Positions 11,085-22,479 of a stretch of DNA of 23,991 nt are shown here, piece by piece. The stretch comes from Ophiocordyceps camponoti-saundersi (nom. inval.). Taxonomy: Eukaryota; Ascomycota; Sordariomycetes; Hypocreales; Ophiocordycipitaceae. The translations under genes were made by a program, and so were the position numbers. Numbering within the stretch: position 1 is the first letter of the stretch; each line of letters begins with the position of its first letter. Location of the stretch: positions 1 through 23,991 of the forward strand of contig PDHQ01000438.1 of the NCBI GenBank assembly GCA_003339415.1, read 5' to 3'. The notes under the pieces were generated by a model. It saw only the letters and a program-made list of their open reading frames with translations, searched no databases and was not told where the DNA came from.

Positions 11085-12950
11085 ATAAGCGATCTAATAA
11101 TAAGAATTTTATAATATTAAATAATAATTATATCGCGTTTAGTATAAATAATAAAAGCTAGTAATAATTACTTTAAGTTATATTTATAATTATAATTAAG
11201 GCCGCTATTATAGCTATAGCTATAATAGTTATAGATATTTCTACACTTTATATAGTTAAATTAATTTTTTATATATAGTTAAGGTAATTAAAACTTAGAG
11301 CTAAGTAAGTAGTGAATAAAGTAATAAATAATAGTATATTACTATATAATAATTATTACGCGTTTATACTAAAGTTAGCGTCTTTATTCTCTTTTATTTT
11401 ATAAAATAATAATATAAAGTTAAATTACTAAAGTCTCCTTAGTAAAAAAAACTAATATATAAGTTACGCTATAAATTAAAAGTTATTAAGTGCTTTAGTA
11501 AAGTTTTACTAGTTTTATATTAAGCGCTTATTAGTATTAAGAAAGGGCTTATTTTTATAAGTAAAAGTATAATTAATAAAGATATATAAGATTATTTCGT
11601 TACTACTATTATATAAGTACCTTTTCGATATTACCCTAAGCACCTTATAAGCTTAGAGGAATAAATTAAGTTTAATATATCTAATTTTAAGTTATATAAA
11701 TATTATATTAATAAACTTAAAGAGCCCTTTATATATATATAAAGCGGAGCTAGCTTTAAGCTATAATAGCTTATTTATAAGGTAGCTATATAGCTACTTA
11801 TATTTTTTTAACTTTCCCTCCTTAAAATATTAATAAAGAAGCTACTTATTATAAAGTTAAATATTAAAGTTATATTATTTACGCCTTACTGCTAGCTTAA
11901 GGCTAGCTTATATTATATAAAAGTTTTCTAAGCTTTAAAATACTTAGTATTTTCTCTAGCGGGGGCGTTTTTTATATTTATAATATACTTACTTAGCTAC
12001 CTTTTCTATTATAATATAGATAAGGTTTACTTTTCCGGTATATTATAAGCGGTAATAGGTATATATTATTTTATAAGTAAAATAGAAGTTAAGAGGTAAA
12101 ATAAAAGCCTTAGCTTTAATATAATAAGTAAGGGTAGCTTTATAAGCCTTAATAATAACTTAGAGGCACTTAAACTACTTTATAGCTAAAGTTTTTATAA
12201 TAAGATAGTAAAGTTTTTTTTTTTAGTTATATTAGTAAAGCGAACTAAGTTATATTAAATAAAATAGCTAACTTAATAGCTTTAATATAAACTTCTTTTA
12301 CTTTTAAGAAAATATAGCTTTATATTAATATTATAATTTTAGTAAAGGCTAAGTATTAGCGCTTAAGCTTAGCAGTAAGTTTTAAAAAGTAAGATTTCTA
12401 ATATAGCTTATAATATAGCTAAACCTCTAAAAGTTACGCTTCTTATATTAGCTATATTATTATAGCTTTAAGCTAAAGCTTAGTTATATTTACTATTTTT
12501 ATTTTTATAAAATATATTAACTTATTTTTAGCTAGCTAGAAAGTTATTTTATATTTTAAAGCTTATTATTTATAAATTCACTATATACGCTTAAGTTAAA
12601 ATAAAACTTAAGCCTTATTACGCTTAATATTAAAAATATTAATATTATTTATAAATCTTATTATAAGGAGATTTAATATTAAGTTTAAGCGTTAGTATAA
12701 TAAGAATATATATAAAAGGAAGAGAATTAGTAATATAAAAGAATTTTAAAAAACCCCTTCTTAAATTAAAAAAGTATTACTTAGTTTATAATTAAACTTA
12801 AGTCTTAATATATAGTTTATAAAATATAATTAAATAAACGCTATAACTTATTTAAGGAAAATTAAGTAATTTATAATAATAATTAACTTATTATAAAAAA
12901 TATAATTAAAAGCTTTAATAAAGTTTAATAAAAAAAGTAAAGTAATATTA
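11085..12950 (+). pseudogene. Element B, right part (unclassified, RIP-degraded)
   Basis: After the ATAAG duplication the plus-strand frame 1 resumes in register with 4,741-4,923. It runs, with many TAA/TAG, to roughly 12,900. Better-preserved stretches are 11,461-11,535, 11,617-11,655, and 11,900-12,180, where hydrophobic Leu/Phe/Tyr-rich peptides lead into the seen residues DKVYFSGIL near 12,019. The C-terminal part (about 12,600-12,760) is Lys/Arg/Asn-rich. Length across both halves would be about 900-1,000 codons, which suits a transposase or another replication protein of a mobile element, but I cannot match it to a known family and see no clear catalytic motif. Decay is purely RIP-like. 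Confidence 0.45.
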
Positions 12951-12966
12951 TTTTAATTTTAAATTA

Positions 12967-13126
12967 TTTTAATTATTTTAATTATTTTAATTATTTTAAT
13001 TATTTTAATTATTTTAATTATTTTAATTATTTTAATTATTTTAATTATTTTAATTATTTTAATTATTTTAATTATTTTAATTATTTTAATTATTTTAATT
13101 ATTTTAATTATTTTAATTATTTTAAT
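12967..13126. repeat. Minisatellite (TTTTAATTA), about 18 copies
   Basis: The 9-bp unit ttttaatta repeats without error for 160 bases. An imperfect copy precedes it at 12,954-12,966 and the array breaks at ttttaataa. Being error-free while surrounded by heavily mutated DNA, it must have expanded or homogenised recently. A unit with no C or G is also blind to RIP. Confidence 0.97.
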
Positions 13127-14960
13127 AAGTATAAAAAGTATTATATTAGTAAAGCGCTATAATTTATTACTTATCTAGCTATTAGGGAGGATTTAAGCCT
13201 CCTCCGCTACTAATATAATTTTCCTAGCTATAATTATTTTTAAAACTTTCCTTATTATATTAAAAAGTATAATTAGCTTATACTTATTAAGGGTATAATA
13301 TATAGCTAGTAGCTTATTTACTTTCTAAATAATAGTAATATTAAAGATTTTAAATTATAATAAGGAATAGCTATTATTAATATAACTTTAGAAAAATTTT
13401 TAGAAACCTTAGATAAGGGGAGGTTTATATTTTTTTAAAAAGCTAACCGGAATCTTATTAAGGCTAGCTAATTTCTAAAAAGTAATCGAGAAAAGGGCAA
13501 AGTAGATATTTTTAGTAGTAATAGCGCGCTTAATATAAAAGGGGGGGAAAGGATCGTTTAAGGTAAGTAAAGGGGCTATATTAATAAAAGCTAGGAAAAG
13601 TTAATTACTAAGTAAGGTTACCTTATTAAAGAAAATAATTACTAATATCGAATTTAGGTATTTTTAAAATATAAGGATATATATTACTTTTAGCGTAGCT
13701 TAGCTTTATAGCTAAGCTTAGTATTTTATAATTTAAAAAGTTAATAAGTTTATAAAGATATTATTAAGGAAATCGCGCTAGGCGCTATAATATACTACGC
13801 TAACTATAGTTTTTTATACCTTTATAATTTCTTAATAATTTTATTAATAAGAGTTAGTAAAATTAATATACTAATAGCGCTAAGCTTTCTTTACGATTAT
13901 AATAATAGCTACTATTACTTTATTTTATTATTTTTACGCTATAAAGTAAGTTTAAATATATAATAGTATTTTTATTTTTATTATTATTTCTAATTAATTT
14001 TTAAGTAAAGTAACTATATCTTTAAGCTTTTTAAGTATTATAATAAAGTAAAGGTTTAGTTTAAGTTAGTTTTATACTTTAGCTATAAAGATATCTAAGT
14101 AAAAAAAGCGCTATATTTTAATTAAAGTTATATTAAAGTAAAAATTAATATTAATAAGGATAATTTATAAAATATAATTAAAGCTAATAAGGTTAAAGTT
14201 ATTCCCTTAATATATTACTTAATAATTAAATATAGCTAAAGCTAAGTTAATAATATTAGTTTACTTATTATATATTTCCTAAGTAACCTCGCTTAAGGGC
14301 GTAAAAAGTCTAAAATAAAAGCTAGTTACTAGCTTAAGAAAGTTAAATACCTTAGGAGAGGACTATTTATAATAGTTCTAAGATAGGTAATAAAAGTTAA
14401 AATTACTATATAAAAGGGTAGCTATTAAGCTAAAGTTAAGGTAAATAATATTTTTTTAAAAGAGGGGACTTAATTTAATTAGTAATAAAAGTAAGTAAAT
14501 AAATATAATTTATAATAAGGGCGAGGTATAGAAAAAAATTAATATTCTATCTAGGGCGGTAAAGGGGGTTTAAAAAGAAAAGTTTAATTATTTATAAATA
14601 TAGAAAATCGCTTAGCTATTAGAATTAATAAGTTTATATAATAAGATACTTAAAAGTAATAAGCGATTAAATTAGTTATATTATAGTTTCTATATATAAA
14701 TAAGATTATAGCTAACTAAGCTATAAAACGCTATATATATAAAATAGTTATACTTTTATATATTTTAAAAAAAAATCTTAATTTTTATTAAAAGTAAATA
14801 AAGTAAAAGTTTATAATTATATTAAAGTAAGTAAGGGGGCTCCTTATCTATTATTAGCTCCTTATCCTTTTTAAGTATTAAAAGTAATATTAGTCTTACC
14901 GCGGCCTTTTTTTAATACTAGGCAAAAATTTTATTCGCGTTAAATTAAATTATAGCTATA
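13127..14960. other. Degenerate AT-rich DNA, no identified gene
   Basis: This stretch has RIP texture throughout with no frame that I can assign. Visible items are the small inverted repeat gaggatttaagcctc near 13,187, a run of seven G near 13,542, and purine-rich plus-strand stretches around 13,390-13,640 and 14,330-14,600. It may be the remainder of element B or a separate element; no terminal repeat was found to decide. Confidence 0.5.
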
Positions 14961-14964
14961 AGGG

Positions 14965-14983
14965 ATTCGGGCTGCGCCCGAAT
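14965..14983. repeat. Perfect 8-bp stem hairpin, 3-nt loop
   Basis: attcgggc, loop tgc, gcccgaat. It lies at the left edge of the un-RIPed island and is followed two bases later by CTAAG. Confidence 0.85.
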
Positions 14984-15018
14984 AGCTAAGTCACGTGGGG
15001 GGTGCTTAGTTAAGTCCG

Positions 15019-15118
15019 CGCAAATAACGGGCGCGGGGTGTATATAAGTGCACACGATTAGTCAGCGCCGCACGCGGGACGGGCGCGGGCTATATATAGA
15101 CTATAACCCTAAGTGCGC
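15019..15118 (+). promoter_or_regulatory. Two-copy TATA-containing unit, about 52 bp period
   Basis: The word cgggcgcggg occurs at 15,028-15,037 and 15,080-15,089. Each is followed within four bases by a TATA element (tatataag at 15,041; tatatata at 15,091). The flanks also match loosely (starting cgca, ending gcgc). It looks like a duplicated core promoter reading rightward into 15,187 onward, but transcription is only inferred. Confidence 0.5.
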
Positions 15119-15186
15119 ATACCGTATATACCTTAAAACCTCTTAAGTTATTCTATATTAATAAAGTCAGCTTCTTATAAATATTA

Positions 15187-16840
15187 AGGAGTGCAGGACC
15201 TTTATAATAGCTTATAATTATAATAAGGGTAAGAGAAATCGCTTTTAAGATTAAACTTTAATAAAGTTATTACTAAACTAAGATTAAGTTAGCTATAAGT
15301 AAATTTAAAATTTATATAATTAATAAGCGTAATTATTATATATTTAATTTTAATACGCTTTTAAAATAAGATAGTTTTAAGATTATAAAATATAGTATTT
15401 TTTATAAAAAATATAGCTTCTAATTTTATTTTTAGCTAAGGCTAAGTATACGCCCTCCTCTTCTAAGTACGCCGCGGCTATATAAAAGCTATAATATAGT
15501 TACTTATAATAATATTTCGCTATATATCTAAATTAGTAATATTAATAATATTATTAAAGCTATATCGCGTTATTATAAACCTTAATATAAAAGATTTTTA
15601 TATTTATAATAAATTTATTTTATATAAGTTTATTAATATTTATTATATTAGTAACTTTTAATATAAGGTATATATATATAGCTCTCTTATTATAAGGCTA
15701 GAGAGCTTAAACTTGAGTAATTTTAACTTTATTAAGTTTCTTAATTTATTATATAAGTGCGTTTTAGTTACTATAAGCGGCCTCTATATATACTCTTTTT
15801 ATTATAATAAAATAAGTCTTTTAGCTATAAACCGCTCTCTCTCTAAAAATAATAAAGATTTACTTAATTAAGGGTACTTACCTTTTATACTTTAAATAAA
15901 ATATAACTATAATATTTTTATTAAAGAGCTATTATATTACTAATATAGCGTTATATTTTTAAGCTATATTTATAGCTTATATAATCTCTTATAAAGTTAA
16001 TTATAAAGTATTTATATTAATTATAATATTTTTTATAAATATAGTAACTTTTTTATTAAAGTATCTTAAAATAAGTTTAATTATTATAAATTTATTAATA
16101 GTTATAAAAGCTTATATAAAGTAAGCTTAATTAGTATTAAAGCTAATAATTAATAAAAAAGCTTTCTATATAGCTTTAATAATTATTTTTTTAATTAATC
16201 TAATAATCTTAGGTAAAAGTTAGGTCTCGGTTTAGTTTAAAATAGCTATATATTTCTTATAAAATTTAACTTTAAAAGCTATTATAATATCTTATATTTT
16301 AAAAAACGCTGCGGCTAATATTACCGCGGTAAGCTTATTATAAGTATCTTTTATATCGCTATCGCTAAGGCACTATACTTAGTCCGTCGCTCTATCTATC
16401 TTAATATTATTATTATATTACTTTTAGCTAGATTAGGGATATTATAAAGACTAGCTTAGTCCCTATAACCCCTTATTTATAATTATAAGAGTATCGCCCG
16501 CTTCTTAAGCCCCGGCCTTAGCCGCCGCGGCTGCTATTATTATCTCCTTAATAATAAATATATTAAAGCGAGCGGAATATTAAATAATAAGTCCTATCTT
16601 ATTATTATAAAAGGTTTCTATATATACTTTATATAGTTAGAGAATATAATTAATAAATCTTTATATATAAGCTAGCGAATTTTTATACTTTATAAAAGCG
16701 ATTATAGCCCTCTCTAATCCGCGGTAAGAAATAATTATAAACTACTTATAATAATTTAGATAAATAAGAAACTAATAAAAAAGCTTTAAATATTAATAGT
16801 AAAAATAACTTTTTTATTTACTAACTAATAAATTATATCT
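15187..16840 (+). pseudogene. Degenerate coding-like region, unclassified
   Basis: Right of the RIP-free island a plus-strand frame can be followed from an ATA at 15,187 (possibly a former ATG) through about 15,660, with peptides rich in Ile, Lys, Ser and Tyr broken by TAA/TAG. Beyond that, frames are less clear. Less-mutated GC patches occur at 16,300-16,345 and 16,490-16,545. The segment ends at a probable polypurine tract and LTR, so it could be the tail of an LTR retrotransposon, but I found no reverse-transcriptase or RNase H motif. Function unknown. Confidence 0.3.
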
Positions 16841-16842
16841 TA

Positions 16843-17032
16843 CGGGAGAGGTATTAAATATATATTAGAAATACTTATATTATTTAATACTTATAAGTTA
16901 TTAATAATATATAGTTTACCTTTTCTCTAAATAATAAAATATAAGATAGCGAAAAGTAAAGCTTTAAGCTTTTATTTTATTTTACCTTATAAATATATAT
17001 TATTATATTTTTTATTAAGGAAATCCTAATCA
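16843..17032 (+). repeat. Probable 3' or solo LTR with polypurine tract
   Basis: A purine run cgggagagg at 16,843-16,851 directly precedes tattaaatata (TG... expected before RIP). The candidate LTR of about 181 bp ends aatcctaatca at 17,032, with a preserved CA terminus. Inside are a TATA-like tataaatatatat and paired Copia-like features of length and texture. No matching second LTR and no clean 5-bp duplication were found, so the assignment rests on structure alone. Confidence 0.4.
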
Positions 17033-17920
17033 GGTTTATTTAATAAATATAATTATAAACTAAGTTTTTTCTTATATTAATTATTTATAAGGGGAATTTT
17101 TAAGTATTACTTTAGGGGTAAATTAATTAGTTTAGTATCTTCCTAAAGTTTAAGAAAGGAATTATAAAGTTATTTTACTTTTATAAATAGTTAAAAATCT
17201 AAAGTATAAATTTAAATATTATATTCTCCTTTGATTTTTAAAATATTAAGTATTTTAACAATACTTAATTAATATAGGTAACTTAAATCTAAGATATTAA
17301 TAAAAGGAGAGTTAGTATTAATTTTATTAAATAATAATATTTAGTTTAAAAAAGAGTTTAGTATTAAATATTTATTAAGGTTATTCGTAAAATCTTTTTT
17401 TATAATTTATTAAGAAATTATAAAAAAGAATTAATCGTTAAAATTTAATATACTACTAACTTTTTTTTATTTAAAAAAAATTAGTTTATTACTTAAGTTA
17501 AAGATAGTTAAATAAAAATAATTATAAACAATTAAATTTAAGAGAAAATAAAAGTTAGGAAAGAAAATAAAGTTATAATTCTTAAAAGGATTTTTAATTA
17601 ATATTAGAATTATACTTATTAAAAAGAAAGAATTACTATTACTAAAATAGCTATTATATATTTATAAATAGCTAGTCCTTTATAAGTAAAATAGTATTTA
17701 ATATATATTCCTTCGTAAAGTTAAATTTAAAGCTTTTATTAAAAGTTAAAAATATTAATTTTATAAAGGATTAAGAATCCTTATCCTAATAAAATTTTAA
17801 TAAAGAGATACTTAATAATTTAAATATTAGCTTTAAACTTACTAAAGTAAAACTTATTATAAATTTTACTAATAATATATAATATAAAGGTAGCTTAACT
17901 ATAAGTTAAAGCTAATTTAA
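17033..17920. other. AT-rich degenerate DNA, no recognisable gene
   Basis: Very AT-rich with stops in all frames. Small palindromic pieces are visible (taagtatt...aatactta near 17,250-17,270; aaggatt-aagaatcctt near 17,766). No relation to 1,636-3,480 could be shown by eye. Confidence 0.5.
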
Positions 17921-18889
17921 TATTATTATTATTATTAGAATTTACACTAGGGGCTAGAACAGCTTTTAGGGCTATTATATATAAAAAGGGGGGAAAAACC
18001 GGGCAAGGCTTGGGGGAAAACCCCCTACTTATAAGGCAGGGGCCTAATAGGGCAGGGACGATAAGTAGGAAAAAGCGCCACTACAAGCCTCACTTAAGCC
18101 CGTAAGGCTATAATAGAATAATAAACTAAGGTAAGGCTTAAGGGGGTGCCTTATAAAAACAAGTAGGTTATATAAGGGTATATACTAAGGTTAGCTAGAG
18201 GGCTATAGATTAGTAAGTAGGTAAGGTAATATATACTTTATTATTAAGGTATAAATAAATAAAAGCTAGGTAGCGTATAGCTTCCTCCCTTTTCCTATCT
18301 TTTATAAGCACGCTTATAATTATAAATAATACTATAAATAACTTAATATACGCTATTATATAGCCTCCTATTAGCTTAAAGCTTAACTAATATTATAATA
18401 AAGAAAGTAGAAATTAAAGAAAAGAACTTAGTCCCTTATAATATTTATATAAAATATATTATATAAAAGCGCTTACGCTAAGAATATTTTAGCTATTAGG
18501 TATAGTAAAGTAAGTATACTTTTTATTTAAAGTTTAGTAAGAATATAAAAGTTAATAGCGTATAAATCTTATAGCCTAAGTATACGTTACTTATATAAAA
18601 TTAAATATAAGCTATATAGCGGTAAATATTTCTTAGATTATAAATAACTATAAGGAGCTAATAGGCCGAAAGTATATAAGTTATTAATAATAAACGCAGC
18701 TAAGCTTTATTATATATAGCGTAAAAAATATATAAAGTAAGAGAAGTAAGGTAATATTAAGGCTTTATTAGCGGGGGTTAAGCGCGTTATTTAAGATAAG
18801 GACTAATTATTTACTTATAAGAATATATATAATATTAAGCGGGCGCTAACTAAGGCCGCCTTTATTCTTACTAATATAAATAAAGTAAT

Positions 18890-19443
18890 AAAAGTTTTAA
18901 GTTAATATATAATATTTTTAAGTATATTAAAACGGCCCTTAATAATATTTTAGCTAATATTATTAATATAAGCGAGAAGCTAAGCGTTATAATAGCGGGT
19001 ATAATTAAAGCTATCGATAAGTTAAAATACTTAATAATTAAGTTAAATATTTATACTAAAAAGAAAGTAACTTTAGCTATAATTATTAAAAAAGTAATAA
19101 TGCTAGCGCTTACCGCTAATAATATAAAGCTAGGTCCCGCTAATAATAATACTGCTAATAGGAATAATAATAAAATTACTATAATAAAAAACCTAACGCT
19201 AACTAGGGTTAAGAAGACTAAGTTAGCTAGTAAGGCTAAAGGTAAAGTAAAAGGTAAAAGGCTAGATTAGAGTAAGGCTAAGGCTAAGCGCGGTTATATA
19301 TTAGTTAGGTCTTAGTCGAAGCTAGCTAAGAAAGCGCGTTTAGCTATAATAATCTTAGATTTTAATAATAATAATAAAAATAACGATAATATTAGTATAA
19401 AGATTTCTAAGCTTATTAATATAGTAATATTATATATAAAGTA
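18890..19443 (+). pseudogene. Element A ORF1-like basic protein, degraded
   Basis: Frame 2 is stop-free for about 125 codons before the first TAG at 19,268, the longest open run in the element, then continues to TAA at 19,441. The first half is Leu/Ile/Lys-rich with regular spacing suggestive of a coiled coil or helical bundle. Near 19,190-19,340 it is strongly basic (KGKVKGKRLD, SKAKAKRGY, KLAKKARLA). An Asn-rich run follows at 19,361-19,400, probably a former Asp/Asn stretch. A basic, helical product upstream of a larger frame recalls Gag/ORF1 or DNA-binding subunits, but no family is recognised. The same region on copy 1 is where the TTA microsatellite expanded. Confidence 0.5.
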
Positions 19444-20499
19444 AATATATTTAAGCGAGAGCGTAGCTAAGCTAGCTAGCTAAAATAATATAATAAAGCT
19501 CTTAGCTTAAAAGTTATTAGTTAAGAAAATAGCTAATTTAAATCTTAGCTATAATTATTTTTACGCGCTTAGTAAGTAAAGAGTATTACTAACTATAATA
19601 ATTAAGTTATTATTTATTAAGAAGCTTAAGAGTTATTAAGCTAGCTATACTTAAGTAATAGTAAATAAATTTAATAATTTTATATTTATAATTATAAAAG
19701 TATTCGCTTTATTTAGCTTATTAGCTATTTAAACTAATATTATAAAAAGGTAAACGCTAGCTATAAAATTATTAATAAGTTTATCGAAGTCTTTTAGGGC
19801 TATAAGCTTAAAAACTCCTAGCATACTAAAAAATATAATAAAAGTAAAGTCCGGGTTAGTAGCGGCCTTACTCGCTATATTAGGAGTATTTGTTAAATTT
19901 AAGCTATTATTTACTTAAAGTTTATTAATAACCTAGGGTTAGTTTTTTACTAAAGCTATATTAAGGGAGCGGGCCTTATAGCTAGAAAAATCTAATAATA
20001 TCGGTAAAAAGATCTAGTTTAGTAAAATTAAAAGCTTAATTAAAAATAAAGCGGAGGGATTAGTAATTAGATAAGGTAAGGAAAAATAGACGTTTATAAG
20101 CTATATAATAATAAAAAAGTTTAATAGATAAGAGTACGGTAAGTTTAATTTCGCGGTAAATTTAGCGGGGACGCGTATAAGGTTTTAATAAGGTTAAACT
20201 AGTAAAAGTTAGCGTAGCGTAATATTTACTTTATAATAGTAAAGGTAGAAATATAATTATTAAGCTTAAGTTATAAGGAGAACTTAGAGTAGAGATATTA
20301 TAATAGTTTATCCTTTTAAATAGCGAAATAAAGGTATTATAAGAGGAGGTAATATACGTTTTATAGCTTAGTATTATATTAGTAATTTAAAGTAATTATA
20401 TTTAAAACTTAGCGTAAAAAAAGAAACTCTTATAGTTTAATCTTACTTATATATAGCTAAGTAATTATAATATTAATATATTTTAGAAGATTATAATAT

Positions 20500-21935
20500 A
20501 TTATAATAATTATAAGCTAATTTAAGCGTAGGGGGAAATTAGCTAGGAAAAAGGTAAACTTAAGGCGGGCTTATTAAAAGTAGTTTTCTTACTATTCCTA
20601 TTAGCGTATTTAGTCTTTATAAAAGAGGCGCTAGGTAATCTTCTTATTAAGAGTATTATATAAAGCGTAAGCTTATACTATTATCTACCTTAATTTTTCC
20701 TAAAGCGGGGACTTAATTTTATTATATTAAGTTAAGTAGTATATAAGGAATCTTATAAGAAACCTTAAAATAAACCTAAATATATATGAAATTATATTTA
20801 GTATACTTACCTTTTTAAGCTTATAAAAAGCGTTAGCTTTTCTTTTATTTATATAAAAGTTAATTAGGGAGGTTTAAGACTTAGCTTTTAGGTAATAAAC
20901 TAAGGTTACTTTAAAAGCGCTAAGAATAATATATAAGTATTATAACTAGGCAGGGCTTATAGTTTTAGTAAAGCTTAAGGGGTTCCTAGTCTCTAAGGTA
21001 GTTATATAAAAGGTAATAAAAGCGTAAGATATTAAAGATTATATAACTTTTATATATAGCTTTTTAGCTTAAAAAAGGGTATAACTTTAAGTAAATATAG
21101 TTAAGGTAGTAAAAGCGAGATTCTATTTAGAAAGCTTATTACGTATAGTTTAGATATATACTTTCTAATATAGTTATCTATATACTTAGATATCTAATAA
21201 GCACGCTTTAGAAATAAGGTAAATATTATATATACCTAGCCTAACTATATATTATTCTAAGTAATATTTCTTAGAAAAATATATTAGTTTGCTTTTATCT
21301 AGCTTAAAAGCTATATTATAATCTTAAGCTTACTTTTTATAAATATTTTATATTAACTAAAGGCGTCTTATAATTATAGCGGTATCTAGTCTAATACTAA
21401 AAAGGTTTATATTATTAGTAAACCTAATAACTTCTAGCTTAAGTTTATACTCTAACTATTAATAAAGCGGCGTTATATAAAGTATAAAAAGTATAATAAA
21501 AAGTAAGAAGCCTTAAAAGATTTTAATTTAGATAAGGAAAAATACTAAAGTTTATCTATTAAAGCGTAAATATAAGGAGTAATAGCTAAGGTAGCTTTAT
21601 AAGAAAGTATAAATCTAAGTAAAGTACTTTATATATATAAGTTCGTAGAGTAATTTATTATAATAAATAGTATTAAAAGCTCTCTTTATATTAAGTTATA
21701 GGAAAAAAGCGACCCCTTTCCTAGCCTAAGAAGCTTAAATAAGTTTTATAACTATAAGGATAGCTAGTTCCGTTAACTTATTCTATTTATTACTTATTTA
21801 ACTATTAGGGAGAAGCTAATATAATTTAGCAGCGTTAGATAACTTTTTATTTACGATAAACTTAAATATTTTACTAAGGTAATATAGGAGGGAGATTAGC
21901 TTATAGCTACTAGCCTACTAGTAGATTTCTAGCTT
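20500..21935 (+). pseudogene. Element A ORF2-like region, degraded
   Basis: Frame 3 carries coding-like peptides with RIP stops. The clearest are 21,390-21,930, with mixed Lys/Leu/Tyr/Asp content such as SLYIKL followed by SDPFPSLRSLNKFYNY near 21,690-21,760. No catalytic DDE, tyrosine-recombinase, helicase or reverse-transcriptase motif could be assigned. Downstream it runs straight into the next LTR. The region 19,450-20,500 between this and ORF1 has only fragmentary frame-2 peptides (for example near 19,646-19,740). Confidence 0.35.
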
Positions 21936-21940
21936 CTTAC

Positions 21941-22300
21941 TATTAGATATTATCTCTATATACCCCTTTATATTTACTATACGATATATATATAGAGGAT
22001 AGCACGGATATAGGGAAGCCTCTAACGAAATATATATTACTACCTAAGTTATGCCTCGTATAACTTAGGAGGTAGGAGGTAGCTTAGATAAGAAGAAAGA
22101 GGGTATAAAAGTAGAGTATTATCTAGCTATATAGCCGCTTTTCCTTATACGATAAAGGAAAGGTATCTATCTCTAATTATACTTAATTTAAGTTACCTTT
22201 ACTTTCTCTTACCTATATATATATATAAAGATTACTTAATACTAATTAATAATTATATTAATTATTATTAGTTAACTATAGATTAGCTAAAGTAATAAGG
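21941..22300 (+). repeat. Probable 5' LTR of a second LTR retrotransposon (right end uncertain)
   Basis: The texture changes at 21,941, where the sequence reads tattagatattatctctat, a TG-type LTR start after RIP. A TATA element tataaaag is at 22,104-22,111. A perfect 10-bp stem hairpin (cctaagttat at 22,043-22,052 with ataacttagg at 22,060-22,069) lies upstream of it. A gag-like frame follows on the same strand. The 3' border of the LTR and the primer-binding site are not resolved; 22,300 is approximate. An inverted repeat gcgggtat/atacccgc (22,300-22,307 and 22,330-22,337) lies just after. Confidence 0.5.
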
Positions 22301-22479
22301 CGGGTATCGTATAATACCGAAGAGCCTTTATACCCGCTATTAACCGATACCTATACTTTTACCTTACTTCTTAATACTAGTTCTTACTAAAAAGCTATTT
22401 TTACTTAGTACTACTATTAAGACTAAAAGATTAAGGTAATATATAATACCTACTAATAATAAAGTCCTTACCGAAAAGC

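Larger units (their letters stand above)
14961..15200. other. GC-rich island that escaped RIP
   Basis: TpG and CpA pairs, nearly missing on both sides, occur here about every 15-20 bases (gtcacgtgg, aagtgcacacg, gtcagc, gagtgcagg), and G+C is far higher. A hairpin, a G6 run after CACGTG, and a two-copy unit of about 52 bp with TATA boxes lie inside. RIP acts on duplicated DNA of roughly 400 bp or more, so this is either unique sequence, a short element end, or an insertion younger than the last RIP cycle. No gene is seen in it. Confidence 0.8.
17921..21940 (+). mobile_element. Element A, copy 2 (about 4 kb, RIP-degraded)
   Basis: Copy 2 lies in opposite orientation to copy 1 at 120-1,635. 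The shared terminus is AATTTACACTAGGGGCT near 17,939 and, 40-80 bases in, a GC-rich stretch with aaggggggaaaaaccgggc and tgggggaaaaccccc, where TpG/CpA survive. The interior has two degenerate plus-strand reading regions in different frames (18,890-19,440 and roughly 20,500-21,930). The right end is cut or abutted by the LTR at 21,941, so the other terminus is not seen. No reverse-transcriptase motif of the FADD kind is present, which argues against a LINE. The family is unknown. Confidence 0.7.

Noticed and set aside
14965..14990. Helitron 3' end (hairpin followed by CTAAG)
   Set aside because: The hairpin is only two bases from CTAAG instead of about ten, no Rep/helicase remnant was seen upstream, and no TC start could be placed. 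Possible but not supported.
15041..15200. Live gene driven by the TATA boxes in the RIP-free island
   Set aside because: Downstream frames are full of stops within a few codons, so no intact product could be supported.
17921..21940. Element A as a LINE retrotransposon with ORF1 and ORF2
   Set aside because: No polymerase FADD-like motif (or its RIPed form) and no poly-A end were found.
22300..22337. tRNA-like stem (gcgggtat ... atacccgc)
   Set aside because: The distance between arms is too short for a tRNA and no anticodon or T-arm consensus is present.
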